A DNA stretch of 64,000 bases, taken from contig JASGKH010000002.1 in assembly GCA_047600785.1 (NCBI GenBank), positions 372,001 to 436,000 of the forward strand, in the 5' to 3' direction. Positions 36,816-44,412 of the stretch are shown in pieces; within the stretch, counting starts at the first letter, position 1, and every line of letters begins with the position of its first letter. Position numbers and translations under genes: made by a program. The notes under the pieces are model-generated. The model was not told where the DNA came from, did no database searches, and saw only the letters and a program-made list of their open reading frames with translations. Origin of the DNA: Breznakibacter sp047600785. GTDB taxonomy: Bacteria > Bacteroidota > Bacteroidia > Bacteroidales > Marinilabiliaceae.

Positions 36816-37427
36816 TTAAAGATTAAAATCAGCTCCCGCTTCAAGGGAAGTGATAAGATTATAACGATTCTCCTTTATTTCCTGTAACGAATCCATCACT
36901 TTTTTGATGTCGGGATACGTGGTCAACTTATCGCCTTTAATAGCAATGCGCAAATCTTTGTTGACACTTTTCGCCACGCTCACCCAATTCTGGAATTGGT
37001 TATCGAGCGAATCGCACGGAATACCAAGGGCGTTTTGCGGAAGATCACGCATCTCTGCGGGCATGGCCAGGTACTGTTTCATCATCTGGATGGGCAATCC
37101 AAAACGGTTTACAAGACTAAACTCTTTGAGTTCTTTGTCCGAAAAATTGATTTGGTAAATCTCGCCCATCTTTTCGAGTACGTTCATCCGGTCTTCCTGC
37201 TTGTCAATTCCCCAAAATATTTTTCCCGATGCATCAACAAGTACCATCATTACGTTGGTCTCGGGAATCTTGATTTCCGAGATAGAAGATGGAGTATCTA
37301 CACTTACGGGGTCTTTTTGGGCAAAATTGGACGTTAGTATGAAGAACGTAAGCAGAAGAAAAGCCACGTCGGACATGGCTGTCATGTCCTGTGCGGTACT
37401 TTTCCGTGGTATCTTTACTTTAGGCAT
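36816..37427 (-). CDS. exbD: ExbD biopolymer-transport protein
   Basis: A 203-residue inner-membrane protein with one N-terminal helix (MTAMSDVAFLLLTFFILTSN) that carries the proton-path Asp in SDVAF, then a periplasmic domain (DKLTTYPDIKKVMDSLQEIK). It is longer than E. coli ExbD (141 residues), as in other Bacteroidota Ton operons, with an insert of unknown role. It partners ExbB upstream and is followed 12 bases on by the second exbD. Confidence 0.93.
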   Translation of the reverse strand: MPKVKIPRKSTAQDMTAMSDVAFLLLTFFILTSNFAQKDPVSVDTPSSISEIKIPETNVMMVLVDASGKIFWGIDKQEDRMNVLEKMGEIYQINFSDKELKEFSLVNRFGLPIQMMKQYLAMPAEMRDLPQNALGIPCDSLDNQFQNWVSVAKSVNKDLRIAIKGDKLTTYPDIKKVMDSLQEIKENRYNLITSLEAGADFNL

Positions 37428-37469
37428 AATATAGAATAGAAAGTTTATATATTCCTCAATACCTTATAA

Positions 37470-38270
37470 TCAGTGGCGTGAAGCATATGTTTGCACGATG
37501 CTGTAGCCTGCTTCGTCTATTGAATAGGTAAGCTTGTCGATTTTAGTAGTAAAGAAGTTGTACATAATTACCGCAATGGCTGCTGTGCCGATACCAAATG
37601 CGGTGTTGATCAATGCTTCCGAAATACCGGTTGCAAGAGCCATAGAGTCAGGAGAACCGGCATTGGCCATAGCCGCAAACGCACGGATCATACCGACAAC
37701 AGTTCCTAACAGACCCATAAGGGTAGCTACCGACGAAATGGTCGATAAGATCACCAGGTTTTGCTCAAGGCTGGGCAATTCCAAAGATGTTGACTCTTCG
37801 ATGTTTTTTTGGATATCCAACAATTTTTGTTCTTTGGTCATGCCTTGGTCGCTTTCTACGTACTCATATTTTTCAATAGCTGCACGTACCACATTGGCCA
37901 CTGACCCTTTTTGCTTGTCGCAAGCAGTGTAAACTTCGTTGATACGGCCTTCGGAAAGCAAACGTTTTACCTGGAAAACAAAACTGGTAATACTTCCTTT
38001 GCCCGCAGCTTTTGTGATGGTGATGTAACGCTCAATGGTAAAGGTGAGTACGGTGAGTAACAATGTCATCAAAATAGGCACGATAAATCCACCTTTGTAA
38101 ATAACTCCTAAAAAGTTACCGGGAAGTGGATGGTTATTGGGATCGCCACCTTGGAAGTTTGTGGGGTTACCCATTACAAATTTGAACACAAGTATTGCAA
38201 TTGCCAATGCCACAGGAATAACCAGATAAGAAAAAAGAATTTTTGCCGAAGCGGTTTTTTGTGTTTTCAT
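37470..38270 (-). CDS. exbB: ExbB (MotA/TolQ/ExbB proton channel)
   Basis: A 266-residue inner-membrane protein with an extra N-terminal helix (LFSYLVIPVALAIAILVFKF) and the three helices of the family. The conserved core reads GLLGTVVGMIRAFAAMANAG and ISEALINTAFGIGTAAIAVI, lining the proton channel with Thr/Ser residues. It is the first gene of the minus-strand Ton operon exbB-exbD-exbD'-tonB-binding protein-TPR. Confidence 0.95.
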   Translation of the reverse strand: MKTQKTASAKILFSYLVIPVALAIAILVFKFVMGNPTNFQGGDPNNHPLPGNFLGVIYKGGFIVPILMTLLLTVLTFTIERYITITKAAGKGSITSFVFQVKRLLSEGRINEVYTACDKQKGSVANVVRAAIEKYEYVESDQGMTKEQKLLDIQKNIEESTSLELPSLEQNLVILSTISSVATLMGLLGTVVGMIRAFAAMANAGSPDSMALATGISEALINTAFGIGTAAIAVIMYNFFTTKIDKLTYSIDEAGYSIVQTYASRH

Positions 38271-38448
38271 GCAGTTGAAATTTAAATGAAATAATTAAGA
38301 TATAATTTTGATTTTAAATTAATATTAGCAGAATCGAAGCCCTTTGTATGTTTTTAAATACAAAGATGGTAAAATATTATCGCAGTAGGATTAGTCGTGA
38401 TTTGTTTTTGCTCAAAATATTTACCTGTAGCCAGTTTAGCAAAGTCAA

Positions 38449-38474
38449 AACAACAAAGCCCGGGTTGTTTTTTT
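38449..38474 (+). terminator. Orphan terminator-like hairpin
   Basis: AACAAC pairs with GTTGTT around a 9-base loop and is followed by seven T. There is no plus-strand gene upstream, so it might end a small RNA from the AT-rich spacer or act on minus-strand leakage. The stem is short. Confidence 0.35.
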
Positions 38475-38663
38475 ATTTCCAAATTCATTCGCAAGTCGTA
38501 TCGATGCATTAGAGACGTAACCAATAAAGCCTAAACACAAAAAGTGTTTACTTGCATGTTAATAATCCAGTGTAGCTTTGTCATAAATTTAGACATTTTA
38601 CTCAGCAAATTTATAAATTGCATAAATGATCTGGCAAAATAGCAGGCAAATATTTTGGTTATC

Positions 38664-38683
38664 AATCGTTAATAATCGTTAAT
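38664..38683. repeat. Exact 10-base tandem repeat
   Basis: AATCGTTAAT occurs twice head to tail, one helical turn apart. Such repeats can bind a regulator on one DNA face. It lies in the spacer between the two ExbB-type operons. Confidence 0.6.
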
Positions 38684-38996
38684 TAATTTTTACCTTGTTG
38701 ATAATGTGGGCGGTATTTGTACTGGGCCGTTATGCTCCATCGTTTTTATACAGTCGTTGTGCGTTTTTAAATGGATCAAAAAATAAAAAATGACAATCGG
38801 GTAAACCTATTATGAAGAAAGTTATAATTTTGAAATTCGACCGATCCCTCTAGATTTCTTGATCATTAAGAAATGTTTTGATCTTATCAGCTCCGAATTC
38901 TTTTTACGTTATTTAACTGCCATCGATTTGTTCGAACGTATATTATTCCATGTGTGGCATTGCTTTTGTTATTGTACTTTTTTGCGGTTTCAGTAA

Positions 38997-39089
38997 TTAA
39001 ATGGACGTAAGAAGTATGACATCCCGAAATTGGTCTACAATTTTGATGGGGATGGTCGTTTAATAACGCATAAGGGACATCGTATTTGA
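38997..39089 (+). pseudogene. Short coding-like fragment, YD-repeat-like
   Basis: Thirty codons read LNGRKKYDIPKLVYNFDGDG then RLITHKGHRI and stop, with a stop just upstream. The YNFDGDGRLITHKG pattern recalls a YD/RHS-type repeat. It is too short for a family assignment and may be a relic. Confidence 0.2.
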
Positions 39090-39123
39090 AAACAGGAATG
39101 ACAGTGAGGACAATAAATTTGTA

Positions 39124-39131
39124 TACCTTTG
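39124..39131 (+). promoter_or_regulatory. -7 promoter box of the second exbB-type gene
   Basis: TACCTTTG matches TAnnTTTG, about 43 bases before the ATG at 39175. A TTTG lies 35 bases further upstream, too far for a normal -33. Confidence 0.4.
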
Positions 39132-39174
39132 GGACAGAAAATTTCATTAATCTGTATTTTATACATTTTGTTAT

Positions 39175-39810
39175 ATGAGTATTTTAAGTTTGCTTGAAAA
39201 AGGTGGGTGGATGATGATCCCCATTCTGTTGTTATCGTTAATGGCCGTTGCGATATTCATTGAAAGGTACCTTACCATAAAAAAAGCCAGTCGGACGGAA
39301 AAAGATTTTATCAACCGGATAAGGGACTACATTACCGACGGAAAACTTGAATCGGCACAAAAGATGTGCGAGAACAGCCAACAGCCTTCAGCCAGAATGA
39401 TCGAGAAGGGGATCAGACGTATTGGCCGCTCGGTGAAGGAGATTGAAGAATCCATTGAAATTGTCGGGAAATTCGAAGTTTATAGACTTGAGCGTTATTT
39501 GCCTGTTTTGGGGGTCATTGCCGGTATTGCTCCTATGTTTGGTTTTGTGGGAACGGTAATGGGCGTCATCAAGATCTTTTATAATATTTCATTGGCCGAC
39601 AATATAAGCATTGGCCTTATTGCCGGGGGGTTGTATGAAAAGATGGTGAGTACTGCTTCCGGACTGATCGTGGGCATTGTTGCGTTTATCGCATACCATT
39701 GGCTCAACACGATGGTCGAAAAGGTCGTGCACCAGATGGAGTTTGATGCGATGAGTTTTATTGATATACTTCAGGAACCGATAAGCCATGAATCTTCGAA
39801 ACAAAAGTAA
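39175..39810 (+). CDS. MotA/TolQ/ExbB-family proton channel (TolQ-like)
   Basis: A 211-residue inner-membrane protein with three helices. The N-terminus GGWMMIPILLLSLMAVAIFI and the core VIAGIAPMFGFVGTVMGVIK and GLYEKMVSTASGLIVGIVAF are typical. It is shorter than the other ExbB in the window and has no tonB nearby. Pairing with the overlapping ExbD/TolR-like gene suggests a Tol-Pal-like or second Ton system. It starts a short plus-strand operon with exbD and dedA. Confidence 0.92.
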   Translation: MSILSLLEKGGWMMIPILLLSLMAVAIFIERYLTIKKASRTEKDFINRIRDYITDGKLESAQKMCENSQQPSARMIEKGIRRIGRSVKEIEESIEIVGKFEVYRLERYLPVLGVIAGIAPMFGFVGTVMGVIKIFYNISLADNISIGLIAGGLYEKMVSTASGLIVGIVAFIAYHWLNTMVEKVVHQMEFDAMSFIDILQEPISHESSKQK

Positions 39811-40183
39811 ATTCAGGCCCGAGGTAAGCACATCTGCGTTGAGCGACATCATGTTCTTCCTGATGCTGTTTTTTCTTATCGTTTCCACAATGGTTACGCC
39901 GGGGGCTATTAAAATGACTTTGCCAAAAGCCAAAACAGATCAGAATAGCCGAAATGCCAGCATTGCCATCTCGGTTACCAAAGAAAAACAATATTACCTG
40001 AACAATACTCCGGTAACCCTCGAATCGCTGGAGGCAGAGTTGGGGAAACTTTTAGGCGGTCGCGAAGATGAAGTCGTTTTGGTGAAGATGGATAATTCAT
40101 TGACTGTTCAGGACTTGGTTGATCTGTTACAGATTGGAAGCCGCCTGAGAGTGAAAATGTCCCTTTCGACCAAAGTTGGTTGA
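39788..40183 (+). CDS. ExbD/TolR-family protein
   Basis: A 131-residue protein with an N-terminal helix (TSALSDIMFFLMLFFLIVST) bearing the family Asp in SDIMF, and a periplasmic domain (EVVLVKMDNSLTVQDLVDLL). It overlaps the upstream TolQ-like gene by 23 bases, so it is translated with it. The size matches classical ExbD/TolR, unlike the ExbD proteins of the Ton operon. Confidence 0.92.
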   Translation: MNLRNKSKFRPEVSTSALSDIMFFLMLFFLIVSTMVTPGAIKMTLPKAKTDQNSRNASIAISVTKEKQYYLNNTPVTLESLEAELGKLLGGREDEVVLVKMDNSLTVQDLVDLLQIGSRLRVKMSLSTKVG

Positions 40184-40216
40184 TTCGTTGAATAATATAG
40201 ATTTTAATATTAACAT

Positions 40217-40849
40217 ATGGAGACCATACAGTCGTTTTTTGACTTTATTTTGCACATTGATGCGCACTTGCTTGATTTGGTGACAAAGTATAACTTTTGG
40301 ATTTACCTGATTATTGCGGTCATTATCTTTTCGGAAACTGCATTTGTCGTGACGCCTTTTTTGCCCGGCGATTCACTATTGTTTGCTGCCGGTACGTTGG
40401 CTGGGAGCGGGGCTATAAATATTGCCCTGTTGATGCTGATAATTTTTGTTTCGGCCATCTTGGGCGATAACATCAACTTTAATATCGGCAGATATCTTGG
40501 GCATCGTATTGTGCGGAAAAATTATAGGGCGCTAAATAAATCTCATCTCGATAAGGCGCATGAATTCTACGGGAAACACGGAGGGAAGGCGTTGATTATT
40601 GCCCGGTTTATGCCCTTTTTGCGTTCGTTAGTGCCTTTTATTGCGGGAATGAGTGAAATGGAGTACCGGAAGTTTGTTGTTTTCTGTGTGCTTGGGAACA
40701 TTATCTGGACACTGTTTTTTTGTCTGTTGGGTTATTTTATAGGCCAAAACCAGTGGATACAACAGAATTTTACTTTGGTGATTCTCTCGATCACGGTTTT
40801 ATCGACAATACCGCCGTTTATTGTTTGGTTAAAGCATAAATTTGCATAA
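40217..40849 (+). CDS. DedA-family membrane protein (VTT domain)
   Basis: A 210-residue membrane protein with the DedA/VTT signature: ETAFVVTPFLPGDSLLFAAG, GDNINFNIGRYLGHRI and ARFMPFLRSLVPFIAGMSEM. Members act as flippases, for example for undecaprenyl phosphate or phosphatidylethanolamine, and affect envelope stability. It follows the ExbD-like gene by 34 bases and is ended by a strong terminator. Confidence 0.93.
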   Translation: METIQSFFDFILHIDAHLLDLVTKYNFWIYLIIAVIIFSETAFVVTPFLPGDSLLFAAGTLAGSGAINIALLMLIIFVSAILGDNINFNIGRYLGHRIVRKNYRALNKSHLDKAHEFYGKHGGKALIIARFMPFLRSLVPFIAGMSEMEYRKFVVFCVLGNIIWTLFFCLLGYFIGQNQWIQQNFTLVILSITVLSTIPPFIVWLKHKFA

Positions 40850-40850
40850 A

Positions 40851-40890
40851 GAAATCGGGCCCGGCATTCTCTGCCGGGCCCGATTTCTTT
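40851..40890 (+). terminator. Very strong terminator after dedA
   Basis: GAAATCGGGCCCGGCA pairs perfectly over 16 bases with TGCCGGGCCCGATTTC around TTCTC, then T-rich DNA. It begins just past the dedA stop codon. Confidence 0.92.
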
Positions 40891-41073
40891 ATTTTCTTAA
40901 AAAGGGACCGTCCGTTAAGTTGTGTGTATCGGTTCATTTTCGCCCAAATGCGGGGGCGTGAAACGGGTGCAAGTAATATTTTGCGCGGTTGTGCTTCAGC
41001 CCTTTTTGTGAAGGATGAATTCTTTCTTGGACAACTTTAGAGATCTCGAAAACGAAGGCTACGCATGTTCAAT

Positions 41074-41113
41074 AAAAAAATTCCGCACGGATATTCATTT
41101 ACCCGTGCAGGAA
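41074..41113 (-). terminator. Terminator of mscL
   Basis: On the minus strand CCTGCACGG-type arm pairs with CCGTGCGGAA across a 12-base loop with one mismatch and is followed by seven T. It lies 19 bases after the mscL stop. Its TTCCGCACGG arm shares the core of the hairpin at 25396. Confidence 0.75.
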
Positions 41114-41131
41114 TGTTTATGCTTCTTATGC

Positions 41132-41560
41132 TCATTTCGATTTAAGCAGATCGCGGATTTCAGATAACAATACTTCTTCGTTGGATGGCTTGGGTTCTGG
41201 GGTAGGGACGGGTGTTGTCTCTTCGGCTTTTTTCATACGGTTGAGCCCTTTAATGAGCATAAATACGGCGAAAGCCACAATCAAAAAGTCGAACATCGTT
41301 TGGATGAACGACCCGTAGGCAAGGATCGGTGCCCCTGCTTCTTTGGCCTTGGCCAAACTTTCGTACGCATTGCTATCGAGCGACACAAAAAGATCGGTAA
41401 AATTCACTTTCCCGATAATCAGTCCCAATGGAGGCATAATGACATCGTTGACCAACGATGTGACAATTTTGCCGAACGCGGCGCCGATAATGATACCTAC
41501 GGCCATGTCGGTGACGTTGCCACGCATGGCAAAACTTTTAAATTCTTGTATTAATCCCAT
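41132..41560 (-). CDS. mscL: Large-conductance mechanosensitive channel
   Basis: A 142-residue inner-membrane protein with the family opening FKSFAMRGNVTDMAVGIIIG, an inner-pore helix, a periplasmic loop with a second helix (FDFLIVAFAVFMLIKGLNRM) and a C-terminal helical tail (NEEVLLSEIRDLLKS). It opens under hypo-osmotic shock to save the cell from bursting. It is a single-gene unit with its own terminator. Confidence 0.97.
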   Translation of the reverse strand: MGLIQEFKSFAMRGNVTDMAVGIIIGAAFGKIVTSLVNDVIMPPLGLIIGKVNFTDLFVSLDSNAYESLAKAKEAGAPILAYGSFIQTMFDFLIVAFAVFMLIKGLNRMKKAEETTPVPTPEPKPSNEEVLLSEIRDLLKSK

Positions 41561-41761
41561 TTTCTTAGTATTGGTTGGTTTAATAACCTTAAATCTACGA
41601 ACATTTTTTAGTGGAATGATAGTTTATTAAGAGGAAGTTTCAAACGATTGGGGATCTTGTGGGCTCGTTTGCTATTTTTTGAAAAAATCAATAAGGGTTT
41701 TTCTGGAGAGTGATGTCTTTATTGCAAAACGACAATGTTTCACAATTAAATCTTATAAGCC

Positions 41762-43051
41762 ATGAAAACCAATTTTTTTATACCGAGTATGTGGATGGTG
41801 GTTGCGATGGTGATTCTGGGGGCAATGGTAAATAGTGCCAAGGCTGGTGGCAATTTCCTTACCAAGGCACAGCAACCTGATACCACTTCATTCGCACAGT
41901 TCAAAGGTACGATTGTTGACAGCCAGACCAATGAACCGTTGGTGTTTGCGACGCTCAATATTTCGAACTCCAACATTGGTACGGTATGTAACTCCGATGG
42001 TGAATTTTTGTTGAAGGTTCCCAAATCCATGTTCGATCAGAAAATAACGGTATCTTATACTGGTTACAAGTCTAAAGAGTTCACCGTACTGGAACTAAAA
42101 GAACGGAATCGCATTAAACTGGATCAGGTGTCCGTGTCCTTAGCCGAAATCAATGTTTTTCCCAAAGATCCCAATTACTTGATTCGTGCCGTGATGGGCA
42201 AACGGGTCGAGAATTATTCCAACAGTCCTGCGTTGATGACTGCTTTCTATCGCGAAACCATCAAAAAAGGGCGTACCTATGTTTCTCTGTCCGAAGCGGT
42301 GGTTGAGGTGCTCAAGCAATCCTACGCCGGTGCCCGCCCAGACATGGTAAAGTTGTTCAAAGGACGCAAAAGTGCTGACTATACCAAACTCGATACCTTG
42401 ACGTTTAAATTAATGGGAGGTCCATATGCGACATTGATGCTTGACATGATGAAGAACCCATACTTGATTTTCACCAACGATATCCTTAGCTATTATGATT
42501 TTAGTCTGACAAATATTACCCGGATAGATGATAAGTTGGTGTATGTTCTTGATTTTAAACAAAAAGCGATAGTGGATGAGCCCTTGTTCTTTGGCAAACT
42601 TTTTATTGATAGTGAAAGTCTTGCCATGACCAGTGCGTCGTTTAATCTTAATGTGGACAATAAAGCTCAAGCGGCGGAAATGATGATCCGTAAAAAGCCT
42701 GTTGGTGCCGATGTGTATCCGACCGAAGCGACTTATTTGGTCAACTACCGCGAAAAAGATGGCAAATGGTACTATAGTTATTCTCGGGGACAAATTAACT
42801 TTAAAGTCAAGTGGGATAAAAAGTTGTTCAACACCAGTTATTATACAACCATTGAAATGGCGGTGACCGACTGGGAGAACGTGGATGAAAAATCGTTGCC
42901 GGCATCCGAGCGCTTGAAACAAAACGTGATCATGGAAAATGAGTTATCGGGTTTTGCCGATCCAGCTTTTTGGGGCGAATACAATGTAATTGAACCCGAA
43001 CAACCGATTGAAGCTGCCATTAAGAAGATACAGAAAAAAATTGAGAAATAA
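41762..43051 (+). CDS. Exported carboxypeptidase-regulatory-like protein
   Basis: A 429-residue exported protein. The signal peptide is followed by a carboxypeptidase-regulatory-like sandwich (FKGTIVDSQTNEPLVFATLN, about residues 47-130). The remainder is beta-rich, with YRETIKKGRTYVSLSEAVVE and YLVNYREKDGKWYYSYSRGQ, a pattern seen in the same region of DUF5686-type proteins but without the long C-terminal barrel. It ends in a Lys-rich tail (AAIKKIQKKIEK). The role is unknown; related proteins are outer-membrane or periplasmic. Confidence 0.75.
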   Translation: MKTNFFIPSMWMVVAMVILGAMVNSAKAGGNFLTKAQQPDTTSFAQFKGTIVDSQTNEPLVFATLNISNSNIGTVCNSDGEFLLKVPKSMFDQKITVSYTGYKSKEFTVLELKERNRIKLDQVSVSLAEINVFPKDPNYLIRAVMGKRVENYSNSPALMTAFYRETIKKGRTYVSLSEAVVEVLKQSYAGARPDMVKLFKGRKSADYTKLDTLTFKLMGGPYATLMLDMMKNPYLIFTNDILSYYDFSLTNITRIDDKLVYVLDFKQKAIVDEPLFFGKLFIDSESLAMTSASFNLNVDNKAQAAEMMIRKKPVGADVYPTEATYLVNYREKDGKWYYSYSRGQINFKVKWDKKLFNTSYYTTIEMAVTDWENVDEKSLPASERLKQNVIMENELSGFADPAFWGEYNVIEPEQPIEAAIKKIQKKIEK

Positions 43052-43075
43052 TCCATTGACATGGGTATTCCAACT

Positions 43076-43117
43076 AATCAAAACGGGTGTTCCAATGATG
43101 GGACGCCCGTTTTGGTT
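43076..43117 (+). terminator. Hairpin after the carboxypeptidase-regulatory-like gene
   Basis: AATCAAAACGGGTGT pairs with ACGCCCGTTTTGGTT over 15 bases allowing two G:U pairs. The 3' side carries TTTT in the stem but no T-run beyond, so it is a terminator-like or mRNA-protecting hairpin. Confidence 0.5.
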
Positions 43118-43249
43118 GTAAGAAAAGTACCAGAGGCGCAAAACTTGGACTTACTACCGTCTTACATCTGTATATGATCCCTCTCCAATATAGCAGATGG
43201 CAATTGTTGTTTTTCTTTAGTAATATATTAATCATTAATTGCTTATATT

Positions 43250-43969
43250 TCACTTCCACTCATATTTTATTTGGGTAGCAATGATGTGCATGGTCAACGG
43301 ATTTTTCACATTATATTCGGATTGTTGCACATAACCTATCGATGCCTTTAGTTTTTTTGTAAAGTCATAATCCAAACCAATGGAAAACCGTAGTTTTTGT
43401 TCGTTGGCATCCCACCCCGGCGATACCGTTCTGAACCATTCTGCATATGCATAGGGCTTAAAATCGTATTTCTTTTTACTGTAAGCAATCTCAAACTTAT
43501 GACGCCAAACGACTTCGGGTATTTTGCCATTTTCGGAACTGTGGTAATTGGTGAACTGTTCTTGCAATTGGCATCGGTACGATAAATCGAAGGGTTTAAT
43601 GCGGTACGATGCTTTGGCAAATACGCCCAATCGATTATTCCGTTCATTGGCATCCATATCCGAAAAATCGACTGCATAACGGTACAGTGCACCCACCCTG
43701 AGATAGGGATTGATCTTGACCGTTAAATCGGTTTCTATCAACCAGCTTTTCAATCGCGAATGGTTGTCATAGTATCTTAATTCGGGAGATACCGACACTT
43801 CGAGCCATCTGAACAGAGGCTTTTCAATGCTTAGTGCATACCATGCCCCGAAATCCTGCTTTTGGGCCTTTGGCAATGTGAATGCAGTGCACAGAAAGCA
43901 CAAGCCTATAGTTGCAACGGCCAATCGCATTGTGCTTCGATTGGTCGCTTGGATATGTTTTGGATCCAT
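43250..43969 (-). CDS. DUF2490 outer-membrane protein
   Basis: A 239-residue exported protein. After a signal peptide (ATIGLCFLCTAFTLPKA) the mature part is one beta barrel with DFGAWYALSIEKPL, VSPELRYYDNHSRLKSWLIE and ending MHIIATQIKYEWK, matching DUF2490. It is the last gene of a minus-strand set with the small lipoprotein and the CotH protein. A role as an outer-membrane partner of the CotH product is inferred. Start could be at 43969 or the ATG at 43930. Confidence 0.85.
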   Translation of the reverse strand: MDPKHIQATNRSTMRLAVATIGLCFLCTAFTLPKAQKQDFGAWYALSIEKPLFRWLEVSVSPELRYYDNHSRLKSWLIETDLTVKINPYLRVGALYRYAVDFSDMDANERNNRLGVFAKASYRIKPFDLSYRCQLQEQFTNYHSSENGKIPEVVWRHKFEIAYSKKKYDFKPYAYAEWFRTVSPGWDANEQKLRFSIGLDYDFTKKLKASIGYVQQSEYNVKNPLTMHIIATQIKYEWK

Positions 43970-43995
43970 TGTCCTTTGTTGTAAAATTTGGCCGG

Positions 43996-44403
43996 TCAGC
44001 GTTTAACCCATAACGTGTCGGCCATAATTGTTTGGTGCTTCCCGGAAATGTGCAGTGTGTCGGGTACAAGCATCATTTCATTGGTATAGTCGTAATTTTT
44101 TGTGGGATCTTTGGAATAGACATACACGACGTAAGTCCCTTCACGCAGATATTTGAATTCAAACCTGCCTTGGTAATCTGTATCCACTTTATCACCGTAA
44201 AAGTCGTCATCATCTCCAAACACAAGGTAAACCTCTTTTTCTTGGGCGGGATGGTCGGCAGCTTTTTTTCTTGTAAACTCGGCATTCCATTCTTCGGTCA
44301 TCACGACTCCCTTAATGGTCGATGTCCCGCCAAAACCTTCACCTTTTTCGCACGATACGGCAGCCAAACCGATCAATCCCAGTAATGCCAAACGATTTTT
44401 CAT
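43996..44403 (-). CDS. Small lipoprotein with carboxypeptidase-regulatory-like fold
   Basis: A 135-residue lipoprotein, lipobox Cys at residue 18 (GLAAVSC). The mature part (IKGVVMTEEW, YLVFGDDDDFYGDKVDTDYQ, FEFKYLREGTYVVYVYSKDP) reads as one transthyretin-like/carboxypeptidase-regulatory sandwich with an acidic loop. It lies 9 bases after the CotH stop and 26 bases before the DUF2490 gene, so it is part of that transcript. No function is known. Confidence 0.8.
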   Translation of the reverse strand: MKNRLALLGLIGLAAVSCEKGEGFGGTSTIKGVVMTEEWNAEFTRKKAADHPAQEKEVYLVFGDDDDFYGDKVDTDYQGRFEFKYLREGTYVVYVYSKDPTKNYDYTNEMMLVPDTLHISGKHQTIMADTLWVKR

Positions 44404-44412
44404 TTTATAAGA

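Larger units (their letters stand above)
38271..39174. other. Long AT-rich divergent spacer
   Basis: About 900 bases between the two exbB-type operons. It contains a hairpin with a T-run (38449-38474), an exact 10-base tandem repeat (38664-38683), one DnaA-box-like nonamer (38696-38704) and a short YD-repeat-like coding fragment (38997-39089). No complete gene is seen. Confidence 0.6.

Noticed and set aside
38696..38704. A DnaA-box-like nonamer as evidence of a replication origin
   Set aside because: A single near-match, no cluster and no dnaA or other origin genes; not enough to propose oriC.
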